Source of the DNA: an uncultured Chloroflexales bacterium
GTDB taxonomy: Bacteria > Chloroflexota > Chloroflexia > Chloroflexales > Chloroflexaceae
Direction: 5' to 3'
Assembly: GCA_937902315.1 (NCBI GenBank)
Contig: CALGUG010000012.1
Span: forward strand, 62,001 to 126,000
Length of the DNA stretch: 64,000 bases
The translations under genes were made by a program, and so were the position numbers. Within the stretch, counting starts at the first letter, position 1; every line of letters starts with the position of its first letter. This document shows positions 9,378-17,691 of the stretch, one piece after another. The notes under the pieces were generated by a model that had not been told where the DNA came from, did no database searches, and saw only the letters and a list, made by a program, of their open reading frames with translations.

Positions 9378-10184
9378 ATGAAACTGCATTTAGGTCCTTT
9401 CCTTGAAATGCATTTCTATTTTGCAGACTGTTCCGACCAAGAGTCGCTTCGTCGGGTCTTAGTGGCACTCCAAGAAGGTGGCGCCCACTATACAGGATCA
9501 GCGCTCGCTCACAAGGGACAACAGAGCTTCGGCTCTGTAAGCGATCAACAGCGCCTTGCTGTCCCGCTCTTTAACCTCAACGACTACGATCGTTATTGTT
9601 ACCAAAACGAGTATCAGATCGTTCAGGTAGGCATGCTGAACGCTAGCACGCTCTATAGCGACTTTGAAGAGATCGTGACCTACAGCTCGATCTCAACAGC
9701 GGCGACGCTCACCGATCACCACCCCGTCTCGATCTGGACAGATGGGGCAGATTTTCACGACCGCCACCTAGGTGCAATCCATCATCAACGGCTAGGCCAA
9801 CGCTGCTATCAGCGCTTTCGCTGGCTCTGTTGCAATCTCCAGCCTTCTTACGCCTCGATCAGCTTTAACGGATCGCTAATCTGCCCGAGCGACTTGCAGC
9901 AGTTTGCCAAGCAGCCGCTCTTTCAAGATTTCTTTCTGAACGATAGCTATCTGGGCATCGACAGCTATATATTGTTCCAGGCGATCAGCCCAGCGCTCTA
10001 TATCGAAAAGATCGACGATAGCTCCTACATCTCGACCAGCCGCTTCTTCAATCCTTTTGCTAGCTGTGCCGAGCGCTCACTCATTTACGAAGTCAATCAC
10101 TGCGCTATCGAAGCGATCTCAGTCGCCCATCAGCGCCTGTTTCGCTATCAAGCGCGCGAGGCGCTTAATCAGCGCCAAACATAG
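9378..10184 (+). CDS. Uncharacterised protein, 268 aa
   Basis: I do not recognise the family. The protein is soluble, without signal peptide or membrane segments, and is rich in aromatic residues, Ser, Asp and His, with YDRYCYQNEY, CYQRFRWLCCN and YLGIDSYILF. AGGAAA lies six to eleven bases before the ATG, and codon use looks like that of neighbouring genes, so it is probably expressed. The isolated position, 1.2 kb downstream of acs, gives no functional context. Its 3' end overlaps the convergent hydrolase gene by 20 bp, so the two transcripts share their tails. The composition is reminiscent of small accessory or immunity-type proteins, but that is only an impression. Confidence 0.75.
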   Translation: MKLHLGPFLEMHFYFADCSDQESLRRVLVALQEGGAHYTGSALAHKGQQSFGSVSDQQRLAVPLFNLNDYDRYCYQNEYQIVQVGMLNASTLYSDFEEIVTYSSISTAATLTDHHPVSIWTDGADFHDRHLGAIHHQRLGQRCYQRFRWLCCNLQPSYASISFNGSLICPSDLQQFAKQPLFQDFFLNDSYLGIDSYILFQAISPALYIEKIDDSSYISTSRFFNPFASCAERSLIYEVNHCAIEAISVAHQRLFRYQAREALNQRQT

Positions 10185-11010
10185 GCGGCTGTGGGCTATA
10201 GGCATGTAATTCGGCCAGAACGTCGAGCAGAAAACGATTGAATTCGTGGGGACGTTGAATAGGAGCGAAATGGCTAACACCGGGCAGCAGCTTGAAGCTG
10301 CCTTGGGGCAAGGTAGCGGCTAAATAACGGGCGTGCTGCTCGTAAATAAACTCGTCGAATTCACCGAGGGCGACCGTCACGGGCAGATCGATGGTTGCGA
10401 GCTGAGCAGCGCTATAGTTGGGTTGCGTAGCTTGCATCTGATTGAGCTGCTCGGCGAGGATCTCAAAGTTGTCGGGCGTGGGTGAAAGCGCGCGATAGTC
10501 GAGCTGATGACGCGCAAAACAGCGCTGCAAGGTGATCGGGAAGTCGTCGAGCGGCTTGGCTCCGCTAGGGTCTACATTGCAGGCGAAAAAGAGCACGCCC
10601 TTGACCCGTTCTGGGTGTTGATCGGCCAAGACCAAACTGGTGCAGGCTCCATCGCTCCAACCGACCAAGCTCGCACGCTCGATCTGAAGCTCGTCGAGCA
10701 AGGCCAAAACATCAGAGGCGAATAGCTCGTAGCTGAAGGCCTGATGGTCACGACTGCTGCGCCCATGGCCGCGCGTATCGAGCAAAATGGCGCGATATCC
10801 GTGCTCGACGAGGCTTTGAAGCTGTTTGCTCCAGTTGCCGCTATGCCCCAAGCCGCCGTGCAGGAGGATCACTGGTTCCCCTTCGCCATAGCTGCAATAC
10901 CAGAGCTGTGCCCCAGCGTGCTCGAGCCATGCTTGCTGACACCCAGAGGGCAAACGAGGATTTCCTTCGGCCTCAAAACGCGCAAGATCATCATCGTTAT
11001 AGAGTTCCAT
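10165..11010 (-). CDS. Alpha/beta hydrolase
   Basis: A 281-residue cytoplasmic alpha/beta-fold hydrolase. Visible elements are the oxyanion-hole LLHGGLGHSGNW, the LDTRGHGRS strand-turn, the nucleophile elbow GWSDG, the acid in GEFDEF and the catalytic histidine in GVSHFAP. Two adjacent ATGs end at 11013 and 11010; the second has AAGGAG (11018-11023) at seven bases and is preferred. The overall sequence resembles haloperoxidase/esterase-like hydrolases and the substrate cannot be told. It overlaps the convergent gene 9378-10184 by 20 bp. Confidence 0.9.
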   Translation of the reverse strand: MELYNDDDLARFEAEGNPRLPSGCQQAWLEHAGAQLWYCSYGEGEPVILLHGGLGHSGNWSKQLQSLVEHGYRAILLDTRGHGRSSRDHQAFSYELFASDVLALLDELQIERASLVGWSDGACTSLVLADQHPERVKGVLFFACNVDPSGAKPLDDFPITLQRCFARHQLDYRALSPTPDNFEILAEQLNQMQATQPNYSAAQLATIDLPVTVALGEFDEFIYEQHARYLAATLPQGSFKLLPGVSHFAPIQRPHEFNRFLLDVLAELHAYSPQPPMFGAD

Positions 11011-11119
11011 CATAGCTCTCCTTCGCCCCGAAAGCGCTAAAGCTTCCCTTTCATTATTCTAGTATACCGCTCAAGTATGACAGGGAGTGTCACAACAGAA
11101 AAGAAGGCTTCCACAGACA

Positions 11120-11172
11120 TTTTGTCAATAAAAACAGATTTTATTGACAAAAACCACTTTTCCCTATATAGT
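11120..11172 (+). promoter_or_regulatory. Promoter with overlapping 14-5-14 palindromic operator
   Basis: The arms TTTTGTCAATAAAA (11120-11133) and TTTTATTGACAAAA (11139-11152) form a perfect inverted repeat around five bases. The right arm contains the -35 TTGACA (11144-11149); a 17-bp spacer leads to TATAGT (11167-11172). A repressor bound here would block the promoter of the siderophore-binding lipoprotein. An iron-responsive Fur or DtxR-type regulator is expected from the gene's role, but the arms do not match the classical Fur box. Confidence 0.75.
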
Positions 11173-11225
11173 ACCGCATCAAATAATCAATAGAGCATGG
11201 TTGTCGAACAGATGAGGTACACTTC

Positions 11226-12266
11226 ATGAAGTTTCAGCAAGTTCCCCTCCTTGTTTTAGTAATCGCTTTGTTAAGCGCTTGCGCAGGCCAAAGTGCTACA
11301 CAAACAACAACAGTACCTACAGCACCCACAGCTATTGCACCCAGCAATACACCTGATTCGCTTGTCGAAGCAAACACAGCCGATACAGAGCCAAGCCCCG
11401 TTGAGGCCAGTAGCGAAGCAAATAACGAACCACGCGTGATCAAACACGCTATGGGCGAAACAGTTGTGCCCGCCCACCCGAAGCGCGTGGTTACGCTCGA
11501 CATGGGCGAACTCGATGCCGCTTTGGCCCTGGGAATCAAGCCCGTTGGCTCGGTCACGATCTTCGATGATGGAACGTTCCCGGCTTATCTGGGTGATGCA
11601 ACCGAGGGCATCGAGCCGGTTGGTACGATCGCCTCGCCCAATCTTGAGAAGATCGCCGCCCTCAAACCCGACCTGATTCTAAGCAGCAAAACGCGCGACG
11701 AAGAGCGCTACGAGCTGCTCTCACAAATTGCACCCACCGTCTTCGCTGAACGTCTGGGCGATGCCTGGCTCGACAACTTCTTGCTCTTCGCCGATGCAAT
11801 GGGCGAAAAAGAGCAGGGTGAGGCCAAGGTAGCCGCTTACAAACAACGTTTAGCCGATCTCAATAGCAAACTGAAAGAGCAGGGCGAGGTTCCGGTAGTT
11901 TCGATGGTGCGCTTTATGAAAGGTGGCCAAGTACGCATGTACAACAATGGCAGCTTTATCGGCACCATTTTGACTGGCGCGCAGTTGGGCCGTCCCGAAG
12001 CTCAAACTGTAGAGGACAAAGTCTGGAGCGAGGTCAACAAAGAGATCCTGAGCAGCGTCGATGGCGATGTGATCTTCTATGGCATCTATGGCGCCGATGA
12101 TGAGTCGTCCCTCGCCGATTACGAACAAGATCCGCTTTGGCAGCAGCTAAGTGCCATCAAAAACAACAAGATCTTCCGCGTCGATGATGATTACTGGTTC
12201 ACCAGTATCGGCTTGATCGCCGCCAATCTAGTGATCGACGACCTAGAAAAGCATCTGCTTCCTTGA
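11226..12266 (+). CDS. Iron-siderophore ABC transporter substrate-binding lipoprotein
   Basis: A 346-residue FepB/FecB-type periplasmic-binding protein. A signal peptide ends in the lipobox LLSAC (Cys19), followed by a Thr/Ala/Pro-rich linker of about 50 residues and then the binding domain: HAMGETVVPAHPKRVVTLDMGELDAAL, KPDLILSSKTRDEERYELLSQIAPTV and the C-terminal region WQQLSAIKNNKIFRVDDDYW. It should capture ferric siderophore at the outer face of the membrane. No permease or ATPase for it lies nearby, so its transporter must be encoded elsewhere. The promoter carries a strong palindromic operator, consistent with repression by iron. A terminator follows. Confidence 0.93.
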   Translation: MKFQQVPLLVLVIALLSACAGQSATQTTTVPTAPTAIAPSNTPDSLVEANTADTEPSPVEASSEANNEPRVIKHAMGETVVPAHPKRVVTLDMGELDAALALGIKPVGSVTIFDDGTFPAYLGDATEGIEPVGTIASPNLEKIAALKPDLILSSKTRDEERYELLSQIAPTVFAERLGDAWLDNFLLFADAMGEKEQGEAKVAAYKQRLADLNSKLKEQGEVPVVSMVRFMKGGQVRMYNNGSFIGTILTGAQLGRPEAQTVEDKVWSEVNKEILSSVDGDVIFYGIYGADDESSLADYEQDPLWQQLSAIKNNKIFRVDDDYWFTSIGLIAANLVIDDLEKHLLP

Positions 12267-12285
12267 GGCGAAGCACAAGCAAAAC

Positions 12286-12316
12286 AGAGGATGTGCGTTT
12301 GGGCACATCCTCTTTT
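12286..12316. terminator. Bidirectional terminator
   Basis: The stem 12286-12296 / 12303-12313 (AGAGGATGTGC / GCACATCCTCT) with a six-base loop and four Ts sits between the convergent lipoprotein and HEAT-repeat genes. Confidence 0.88.
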
Positions 12317-12321
12317 CGATT

Positions 12322-12861
12322 CTAGAGGGCCAGCAGTTGCAAAGGGTTGGCTGGCATCTCAAACCAACAGCTCTGGTACTGAGCTTCGGGCGCGCTCGTA
12401 CTCCGAGCTTGAACGTCGCTTAACCTAAGTGGAGGCAAGCTCGGCGCATCCGCTAGCAGACCGAGCGCTTGAGCAGCCGCCGCCCGACAGCTTGGCTCGC
12501 GGTCGTATTGCCAGATGTTCAGCAGTTCGGGCAAAGCGCGCGGATCGCAATAGCTGCCCACAAGCAGCGCAAAGGCTGCGCGCACTTCGGGGTCAGGGTC
12601 GGCCAGCAACTGGAGTGTCGTGTTCAAATAGCAGTCATAATCGTAGAAGAGTAGAAAGCGCCCAGCTAAAAAACGCGCCTCTGGGTCGTATGAAGCGAGC
12701 ATACGCGAGGCAAATGCGATCAGTGTCGGACTGGAATAGCGTAATAATAATTGAAGCGAGCCTTCTAAAGTCAAGGATCTTCGCCCGTAATAGATTGTTA
12801 AGGCTTCGCTGAGCGCATTATGCACCAAGCGCAGCAGTGTTTGATCATAGGTACTTAGCAT
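12322..12861 (-). CDS. HEAT-repeat-like protein
   Basis: A 179-residue alpha-helical protein. Successive helix pairs with the HEAT pattern are visible: ASRMLASYDPEARFLAGRFL, LADPDPEVRAAFALLVGSY and WQYDREPSCRAAAAQALGLL, each with the D-x-x-x-R turn typical of HEAT and PBS-lyase-type repeats. No signal peptide or catalytic motif is seen. Such proteins are usually scaffolds; the partner is unknown. The gene starts in front of a repeat-filled intergenic region and its 3' end abuts a shared terminator. Confidence 0.75.
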   Translation of the reverse strand: MLSTYDQTLLRLVHNALSEALTIYYGRRSLTLEGSLQLLLRYSSPTLIAFASRMLASYDPEARFLAGRFLLFYDYDCYLNTTLQLLADPDPEVRAAFALLVGSYCDPRALPELLNIWQYDREPSCRAAAAQALGLLADAPSLPPLRLSDVQARSTSAPEAQYQSCWFEMPANPLQLLAL

Positions 12862-12976
12862 GCCTTCTGCACCTCTTTTTCAAGCAGCTTATCTGCTCGT
12901 TAGGGTAGCATCGGGCCATGGCATAGGCTAGTACCCGTTGGGGTTATTTTGCGGGTGATAAAGCTGAATCACCCAT

Positions 12977-13179
12977 TACAAAACGCTCAACTCTTGATCA
13001 TTTCACGCTTCTGGCGGATGTCTCCTTAGCTCCCATTCGGCTTCTAGCGCGTCCGCCTTCGGCTATCAACATCGCTTCCTCCCATTCGGGCGATCAGCCT
13101 TCGGCAGTGCGCAACACAGCGCCTACAAGGCACACTTCGCCGCTCGTCGCCATCAGAGCGTAATCAAGCGGATTTGTTA
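12977..13179. repeat. Long repeat element in the 12862-13328 gap
   Basis: Core at 13048-13070 (CGCGTCCGCC orientation). The right end CGGATTTGTTA (13169-13179) is clear; the left end near 12977 (TTACAAAACGC) is degenerate. The rest of this gap holds nothing else I recognise. Confidence 0.65.
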
Positions 13180-13328
13180 TGAATTTGATCTGCACTGGTG
13201 TAGCCTGCAAGGTTTGGCCAAAGCAACAAACACAAAAATACCAGCTCGCAGATTCATGCTGAACGCCTCCAGTTAGAAACTGCTTTGTTGTTCCACCCTA
13301 TAGCAAGGCCATTACCATATTTTCTCTT

Positions 13329-14171
13329 CTAATCGTGAGAATGTGAATCGTTGCCATACTCCAGCCGAACGCTGTAGTAGCCGTTGGCCGACTGCAGCCT
13401 GATCGGCGCGCCAAAGGTCTGGCTGAGGTTTTCGGAGGTGAGGACCTCGCTCTTGGGGCCGTTATGGGTGATGCGCCCTTGCTGCAAGAGCACAACCCGC
13501 TCGATCTCGGGGATGATCTCGTCGATATGGTGGGTCACAATGATGACAGTGGTGCCTTCGCGCGCGATGCTGCGCACCAGTTGCATAAACTCGTAACGGG
13601 CCACAATATCGAGGCCGGTGGTCGGCTCGTCGAGCACAAGAGCGCGCGGCTCGACCACCAGCGCGCGGGCGATCAAGACACGGCGCGCCTCGCCAGTCGA
13701 CATCTGATCGAGCGGCTTTTCGGCCAAGTGGCTGGCGCGCATACGGGCCAGGGCAGCCGAGGCGCGCCGACTCATCTCGTCGCTGACATCTTGATGGAAG
13801 AACAGACCTTGGCTGGCGAAGAAGCCCGAAACGACCGCCGTATGGCCCGTGATTCGGCCCATCTCGTTGCCTTGAACAAAGCTATGGTGCAGATCAGAAC
13901 TGACGATGCCGAGCAGCGCGCGCAGCTCAAACACATTCCAACGATCGCGCCCAAAGACTCGCACAGCTGGCGGCCCATCTCGATTGACTACGGCGTAGTT
14001 GTGGAGGGTCAGTAGCTTCATCAGCGACGATTTGCCAGCGCCGTTGGGGCCGACAATCGCCGTATGCTCGCCCTCGCGTATCACAAGGTTGAGGTCATCG
14101 AGAATGCGGCGATCATTCTTCACCACGCTGGCGTGGCACAGTTCGAGCACGATCTGGGTATCTGAAGTCAT
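13329..14171 (-). CDS. ABC transporter ATP-binding protein
   Basis: A 280-residue single nucleotide-binding domain. Walker A is GPNGAGKSS, the signature motif is MSTGEARR (a variant of LSGGQ), Walker B is ALVLDEP and the switch histidine lies in VIIVTHH. The sequence resembles the YlmA/ModF-like branch of ABC ATPases, often encoded without an adjacent permease; none is present here. A cognate membrane partner elsewhere, or a non-transport role, are both possible. TAAGGA lies a few bases before the ATG. The gene is flanked by repeat-containing DNA on its 3' side. Confidence 0.92.
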   Translation of the reverse strand: MTSDTQIVLELCHASVVKNDRRILDDLNLVIREGEHTAIVGPNGAGKSSLMKLLTLHNYAVVNRDGPPAVRVFGRDRWNVFELRALLGIVSSDLHHSFVQGNEMGRITGHTAVVSGFFASQGLFFHQDVSDEMSRRASAALARMRASHLAEKPLDQMSTGEARRVLIARALVVEPRALVLDEPTTGLDIVARYEFMQLVRSIAREGTTVIIVTHHIDEIIPEIERVVLLQQGRITHNGPKSEVLTSENLSQTFGAPIRLQSANGYYSVRLEYGNDSHSHD

Positions 14172-14599
14172 CTCTCTATCCTTAACATACGAATACGATT
14201 TGAAATGCGTGCTGTTATGATAGTGGAAAATCTGCTACACTCATGCCATCCACTTCATCCCATCGCAACACGACTCTTGTCCCAAGAGAATCTAACATAC
14301 AACGAGACAACTACGGTTTCTTTGAGCAACATCAGTGAAGCGAGCAAGCCATCAAGCTGGTGAGCGAGCAGGCATCGAGCAACACGATCCAGAAGGTGAT
14401 GGAGCAAGCTGTATACTCCCACCCATATTGAGAGAAGCTCTAGCCCTAGATTGCCCAAACCCAGAAGTCTCGACAAGATCGCGCTCTTTCGAGTGCGATT
14501 GTGTTTATAGCTGGGCTCTAGCTTGAAAGATCGACTTTTTCTCGTACAATGATGAGAACAGATTGAACATCAATCGCCAATCGCCCTCACTAATACACA
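14172..14599. other. Intergenic gap upstream of the phosphatase gene
   Basis: No ORF or RNA is recognised here. A short low-complexity stretch around 14335-14400 repeats GAGCAAGC/GAGCGAGCA. The final part contains the promoter listed next. Confidence 0.45.
14523..14550 (+). promoter_or_regulatory. Promoter of the SpoIIE-type phosphatase gene
   Basis: TTGAAA (14523-14528), a 16-bp spacer and TACAAT (14545-14550) resemble a housekeeping sigma promoter, 49 bp before the start codon. Confidence 0.6.
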
Positions 14600-15922
14600 A
14601 TGAAAAAACAATTTTTCGAGCGATGGGTTGAGGATCAGTATCGCAAAGTTATCATTATCTTTTGTATCCTGATTATTATTTTTCACCCACTCTTCTATCT
14701 GCTTTTGCAAATGCTACCTAATGTAGCACCGGAGCCCTTTTTAAATCGACTTGTAGCGGTACTGGTAGCAGTTTTCAGTCTTCTGATTGTCTTTTTTGCC
14801 CCAAAACAAAGCTATCGCTATTCGACCGTTCAGCTTATTAATGCAGTTGTGGCTATTGTTGTTACCCATATTTCGGTCTTTTATAGCGATAATAACCCAC
14901 TTTATTTAGCGGCCTCGCTCACTGCAATCTATGGGGCCCAACTGGTCTTTGTGCGCGCCCGCGAATGGCTGATCACAATGGCGCTGGTTGCGCTCTGCTT
15001 CGCCAGCATTTCGCTCTATCGCAACGACTACGCCGATATCATTGGCTATGTGGTCTTGCTGTTTTACGTCGCCAACTACACGATCGCCACAACCTTGGTG
15101 ATTCTGCGCCAAAAGATCCAAGAGCGCGAGATCGAGAGCCAGTTCGCCCTGCATCAATCCAACGCCGAGCTGCGTCAGATCACCGAACAGCTTCAAAACG
15201 AGCTCGCCCTCGCGCGCGACATTCAGCGTGGTTTATTGCCGCCAGCCGCGCCACGCTGGCCGCGCCTCGATGTGGTCTGCTATAGCCAGCCAGCCCGCGA
15301 AGTAGGCGGCGATTTCTATAGCTACCACCGCTTCACCGATGATAGAATCGCACTAGCCGTGGGCGATGTGTCGGGCAAAGGAGTCTCGGCGGCTCTGCTG
15401 ATGGCAGCAAGCATCTCGCTGCTGAACGAGCATATCCCTAGCCAGAATCGGCCTGAGGAACTGCTAGCTCAGCTCGATCGCAGTCTACAGCCTTACACAC
15501 AATTGCAGCGCCAAAACTGCGCTCTCACCTATATCGAGCTAAACCGCGACACGCTTTTTGCCGTCAATGCGGGCGGAATTATGCCCTATATTCGGCGAGC
15601 TAACGGCCAAGTCGAAGAGCTCGATGTAGGCGGTTTCGCGCTTGGCTATGGGCTTGGCGCCCAAAACGGCTATCGCACCCAAAGCTGTACATTGGCCTCG
15701 GGCGACATGGTGCTGTTAGTGAGCGATGGCGTGGTCGAGGCTAAAAACAGTCGCAACAGCTTATTTAGCTTCGAGCGGATCGAGCGTGTCTTTGCGAGCG
15801 GTCCTGCTAGCAGCGCCCAAGCCATGCTGGCCCATGTGCTCCAAGCCATTCAGCAGTTCGTCGACGCGCTCGAGCCACACGACGATCTCACGGTGGTGAT
15901 TTTACGAGTAGCAAATGAATAG
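14600..15922 (+). CDS. Membrane-anchored SpoIIE/PP2C-type serine phosphatase
   Basis: A 440-residue protein. The first ~190 residues hold about six hydrophobic segments (for example IIIFCILIIIFHPLFYLLLQ). A coiled linker (QKIQEREIESQ... LQNELALARDIQRGLLP) follows, then a SpoIIE-type PP2C domain with AREVGGDFYSY, VGDVSGKGVSAALLMA, SGDMVLLVSDGVVEAKN and HDDLTVVILRV, which keep the metal-binding aspartates. Related proteins dephosphorylate anti-sigma-factor antagonists with STAS domains. A STAS protein is encoded at 41.5-42.7 kb in this window, but a link is only speculation. The stop overlaps the next gene by eight bases. Confidence 0.93.
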   Translation: MKKQFFERWVEDQYRKVIIIFCILIIIFHPLFYLLLQMLPNVAPEPFLNRLVAVLVAVFSLLIVFFAPKQSYRYSTVQLINAVVAIVVTHISVFYSDNNPLYLAASLTAIYGAQLVFVRAREWLITMALVALCFASISLYRNDYADIIGYVVLLFYVANYTIATTLVILRQKIQEREIESQFALHQSNAELRQITEQLQNELALARDIQRGLLPPAAPRWPRLDVVCYSQPAREVGGDFYSYHRFTDDRIALAVGDVSGKGVSAALLMAASISLLNEHIPSQNRPEELLAQLDRSLQPYTQLQRQNCALTYIELNRDTLFAVNAGGIMPYIRRANGQVEELDVGGFALGYGLGAQNGYRTQSCTLASGDMVLLVSDGVVEAKNSRNSLFSFERIERVFASGPASSAQAMLAHVLQAIQQFVDALEPHDDLTVVILRVANE

Positions 15923-16475
15923 ACTAGAGGATCAAGCTAAACTCATGAAGCTCCAAATCGATATTCTGCCCCAAGATGTCGTCACCCCTGCCCAGCAGCA
16001 AGCGATCGTTGATCTGTGTAGCTTGGCTTATCAGCACCCCTTCGCAGAAGTGATAGAGCAGTTTCAGCAGAGAACCCACGTTTTAGCTTGGCACGACGGT
16101 CAGCTTGTGAGCCATGCGCTCTGGATCCCGCGTCGGCTCTTCTACAACGACAAGCCCATTGAGAGCGCGTATGTCGAGGCAGTCGCGACACACCCCGAGC
16201 ATCAAGGGCACGGCTATGCGAGCGCGCTGCTACGCTGTTTAGCCGAAGCGATCTCTCCGCTCTACCAGATCGGGGCGCTCTCGCCCTCCGACCCTGCCTT
16301 TTACAGCCGTTTGGGCTGGGAACTCTGGCGCGGCCCGCTCTTTATGCTCAAAAACGGCGAGCTGGTGGAGACCCCCGACGACAGCGCGATGATTCTACGC
16401 CTGCCACAAACGCCGGCCGATCTCGATATAGAGGGCAGGCTAGCCGCCGAGTGGCGCATAGGCGATGTCTGGTAA
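15915..16475 (+). CDS. GNAT-family N-acetyltransferase
   Basis: A 186-residue reading from ATG 15915, overlapping the phosphatase stop by eight bases; an in-frame ATG at 15945 would give MKLQIDILPQDV and is an equally good start. The acetyl-CoA-binding segment is VEAVATHPEHQGHGYASALL, and ALSPSDPAFYSRLGWELWRG matches the C-terminal part of aminoglycoside 2'-N-acetyltransferase-like GNATs (Eis/AAC(2') type). The acceptor substrate is unknown. The overlap suggests translational coupling to the phosphatase. Confidence 0.88.
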   Translation: MNRLEDQAKLMKLQIDILPQDVVTPAQQQAIVDLCSLAYQHPFAEVIEQFQQRTHVLAWHDGQLVSHALWIPRRLFYNDKPIESAYVEAVATHPEHQGHGYASALLRCLAEAISPLYQIGALSPSDPAFYSRLGWELWRGPLFMLKNGELVETPDDSAMILRLPQTPADLDIEGRLAAEWRIGDVW

Positions 16476-16489
16476 TGTCCTAGCCCAAG

Positions 16490-16778
16490 CGTCATAGCCA
16501 TCTGCCCGCTCAAGCTTATCGTTCTGGCGGCGTGGTCTCAACCATCCATTCGGTCCCGACCGCGTCCGCCTTCGGCTACAAAGCTCCTTTCCTCCCAGAC
16601 GAGCTTCTCCCTAGCCTCAAAACCCTACACTTTCCCCCAAATGCCTTCAAAACCCGCACGCTTATAGCACATTCGCTAAATAACTTGTACTCTCTCAGCG
16701 CAGGAAAACGACAAGCGGAGAAAGACGTTCCACTCTGCCGAAGGCCAAATAAGAAGCAATCTAGCGGATTTCGTATTA
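16490..16778. repeat. Long and short repeat elements joined, in the 16476-16898 gap
   Basis: The long element has its core at 16561-16580 with left flank GGCGGCGTGGTCTC. It is followed by a short element from about 16663 to the end CGGATTTCGTA (16765-16775), which includes ACTCTGCCGAAGGCC. Nothing else is seen in this gap. Confidence 0.65.
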
Positions 16779-16898
16779 CAACAGGAAAGCGAGACGCTCA
16801 GCCAAAGCCGCCGCTCATCCAAACAAGCTTAATTTGGATGAAAGTGCTACACTGATTACATAAACGCCAAAACCATACTTGAACACAAGGAGGCTGCG

Positions 16899-17240
16899 AT
16901 GACGATTCAGCAAAGCAGCAGTTGGGGCAATCGAGAGCGTAACGAAATGCTCGCCACACTCGAAGGGCTTGATCGCGCACAGTTATTGGCGATCTTTCAG
17001 CACCTGCTGCAGCAAGCTAGCACGCCTCAACTTGGGGTTTTGCTCCAAAACAGCCTGAACAGCGTGCTCGGCCAAGGAGCTTCGCAGCCTAGCGCTGCGC
17101 TCGATATGCTCGCTGCCAGCGACGAAGAGGGCGAAGAGGTCTTTGTGTGCGTCTATGACCGCATGGCGCGTCTTAACACCTGCCCCAAGTGCGGGCATGA
17201 AAAGCGCTACTGCCAGTGCGAGCAAGCCTCATTGATTTAA
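16899..17240 (+). CDS. Small protein with C-terminal CxxC...CxC motif
   Basis: A 113-residue protein of unknown family. An excellent AAGGAGG lies upstream of the ATG. The first 70 residues are helical (LEGLDRAQLLAIFQHLLQQA) and the end reads CPKCGHEKRYCQC, a likely four-cysteine zinc site. No signal peptide. It may be a small regulatory or scaffold protein; no function is claimed. Its transcript could end at the hairpin at 17457-17488. Confidence 0.7.
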   Translation: MTIQQSSSWGNRERNEMLATLEGLDRAQLLAIFQHLLQQASTPQLGVLLQNSLNSVLGQGASQPSAALDMLAASDEEGEEVFVCVYDRMARLNTCPKCGHEKRYCQCEQASLI

Positions 17241-17250
17241 ACCTAAGTCG

Positions 17251-17469
17251 TTAGGAAACCCGTCCTATTCCAGCATGGAGCGACCAGTTGTGATCTTTAT
17301 AGTGCCAATTTTCAAAAGGACTATCAGGTATAAGGATTGTTTGGCCACTGCTCAATTGAAGGGTGAGTTGACTGTCCTTTTCTAGCCGCCAATCGAACTG
17401 TCTGCTTGTCGCTTTTACAGCTTGACTTGTAGCTATGCTTAACAACACGATAAACGAAAAGCTTCGCAC
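17251..17469 (-). CDS. Doubtful small ORF, possibly a gene remnant
   Basis: A 72-codon frame with a GTG start placed inside a terminator hairpin, which argues against a real start. The C-terminal half has protein-like composition (WRLEKDSQLTLQLSSGQT, ENWHYKDHNWSLHAG). It could be the end of a decayed gene. No family is recognised. Confidence 0.2.
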   Translation of the reverse strand: MRSFSFIVLLSIATSQAVKATSRQFDWRLEKDSQLTLQLSSGQTILIPDSPFENWHYKDHNWSLHAGIGRVS

Positions 17470-17488
17470 TACAAATGCGAAGCTTTTT
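17457..17488. terminator. Bidirectional hairpin terminator
   Basis: The stem 17457-17468 / 17476-17487 (AAAAGCTTCGCA / TGCGAAGCTTTT) has a seven-base loop and a T-run on either strand. Confidence 0.75.
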
Positions 17489-17531
17489 AATCTTTCAGTA
17501 GCTTATGCGATGTTCAGCCCTGATTTAATCA

Positions 17532-17687
17532 TACAAATCCGTTTGGATCGTTCCACGTTTGGGGGGCGTCTGCACACCCACTGCTAGCACTTTCGGGTTG
17601 CGGGCAAGCTGCTGATAGCCGAAGGCGGACGCGCTAGAAGCCGAATGGGAGCTAGTAGCCGCTCCGCCAAAGTAATAGGATCGGTTA
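17532..17687. repeat. Long repeat element abutting a gene 3' end
   Basis: The left end TACAAATCCG starts at 17532, the core lies at 17611-17633 in reverse orientation, and a degenerate right end GGATCGGTTA finishes at 17687, five bases from the stop codon of the minus-strand lipoprotein gene. Confidence 0.75.
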
Positions 17688-17691
17688 TCGC

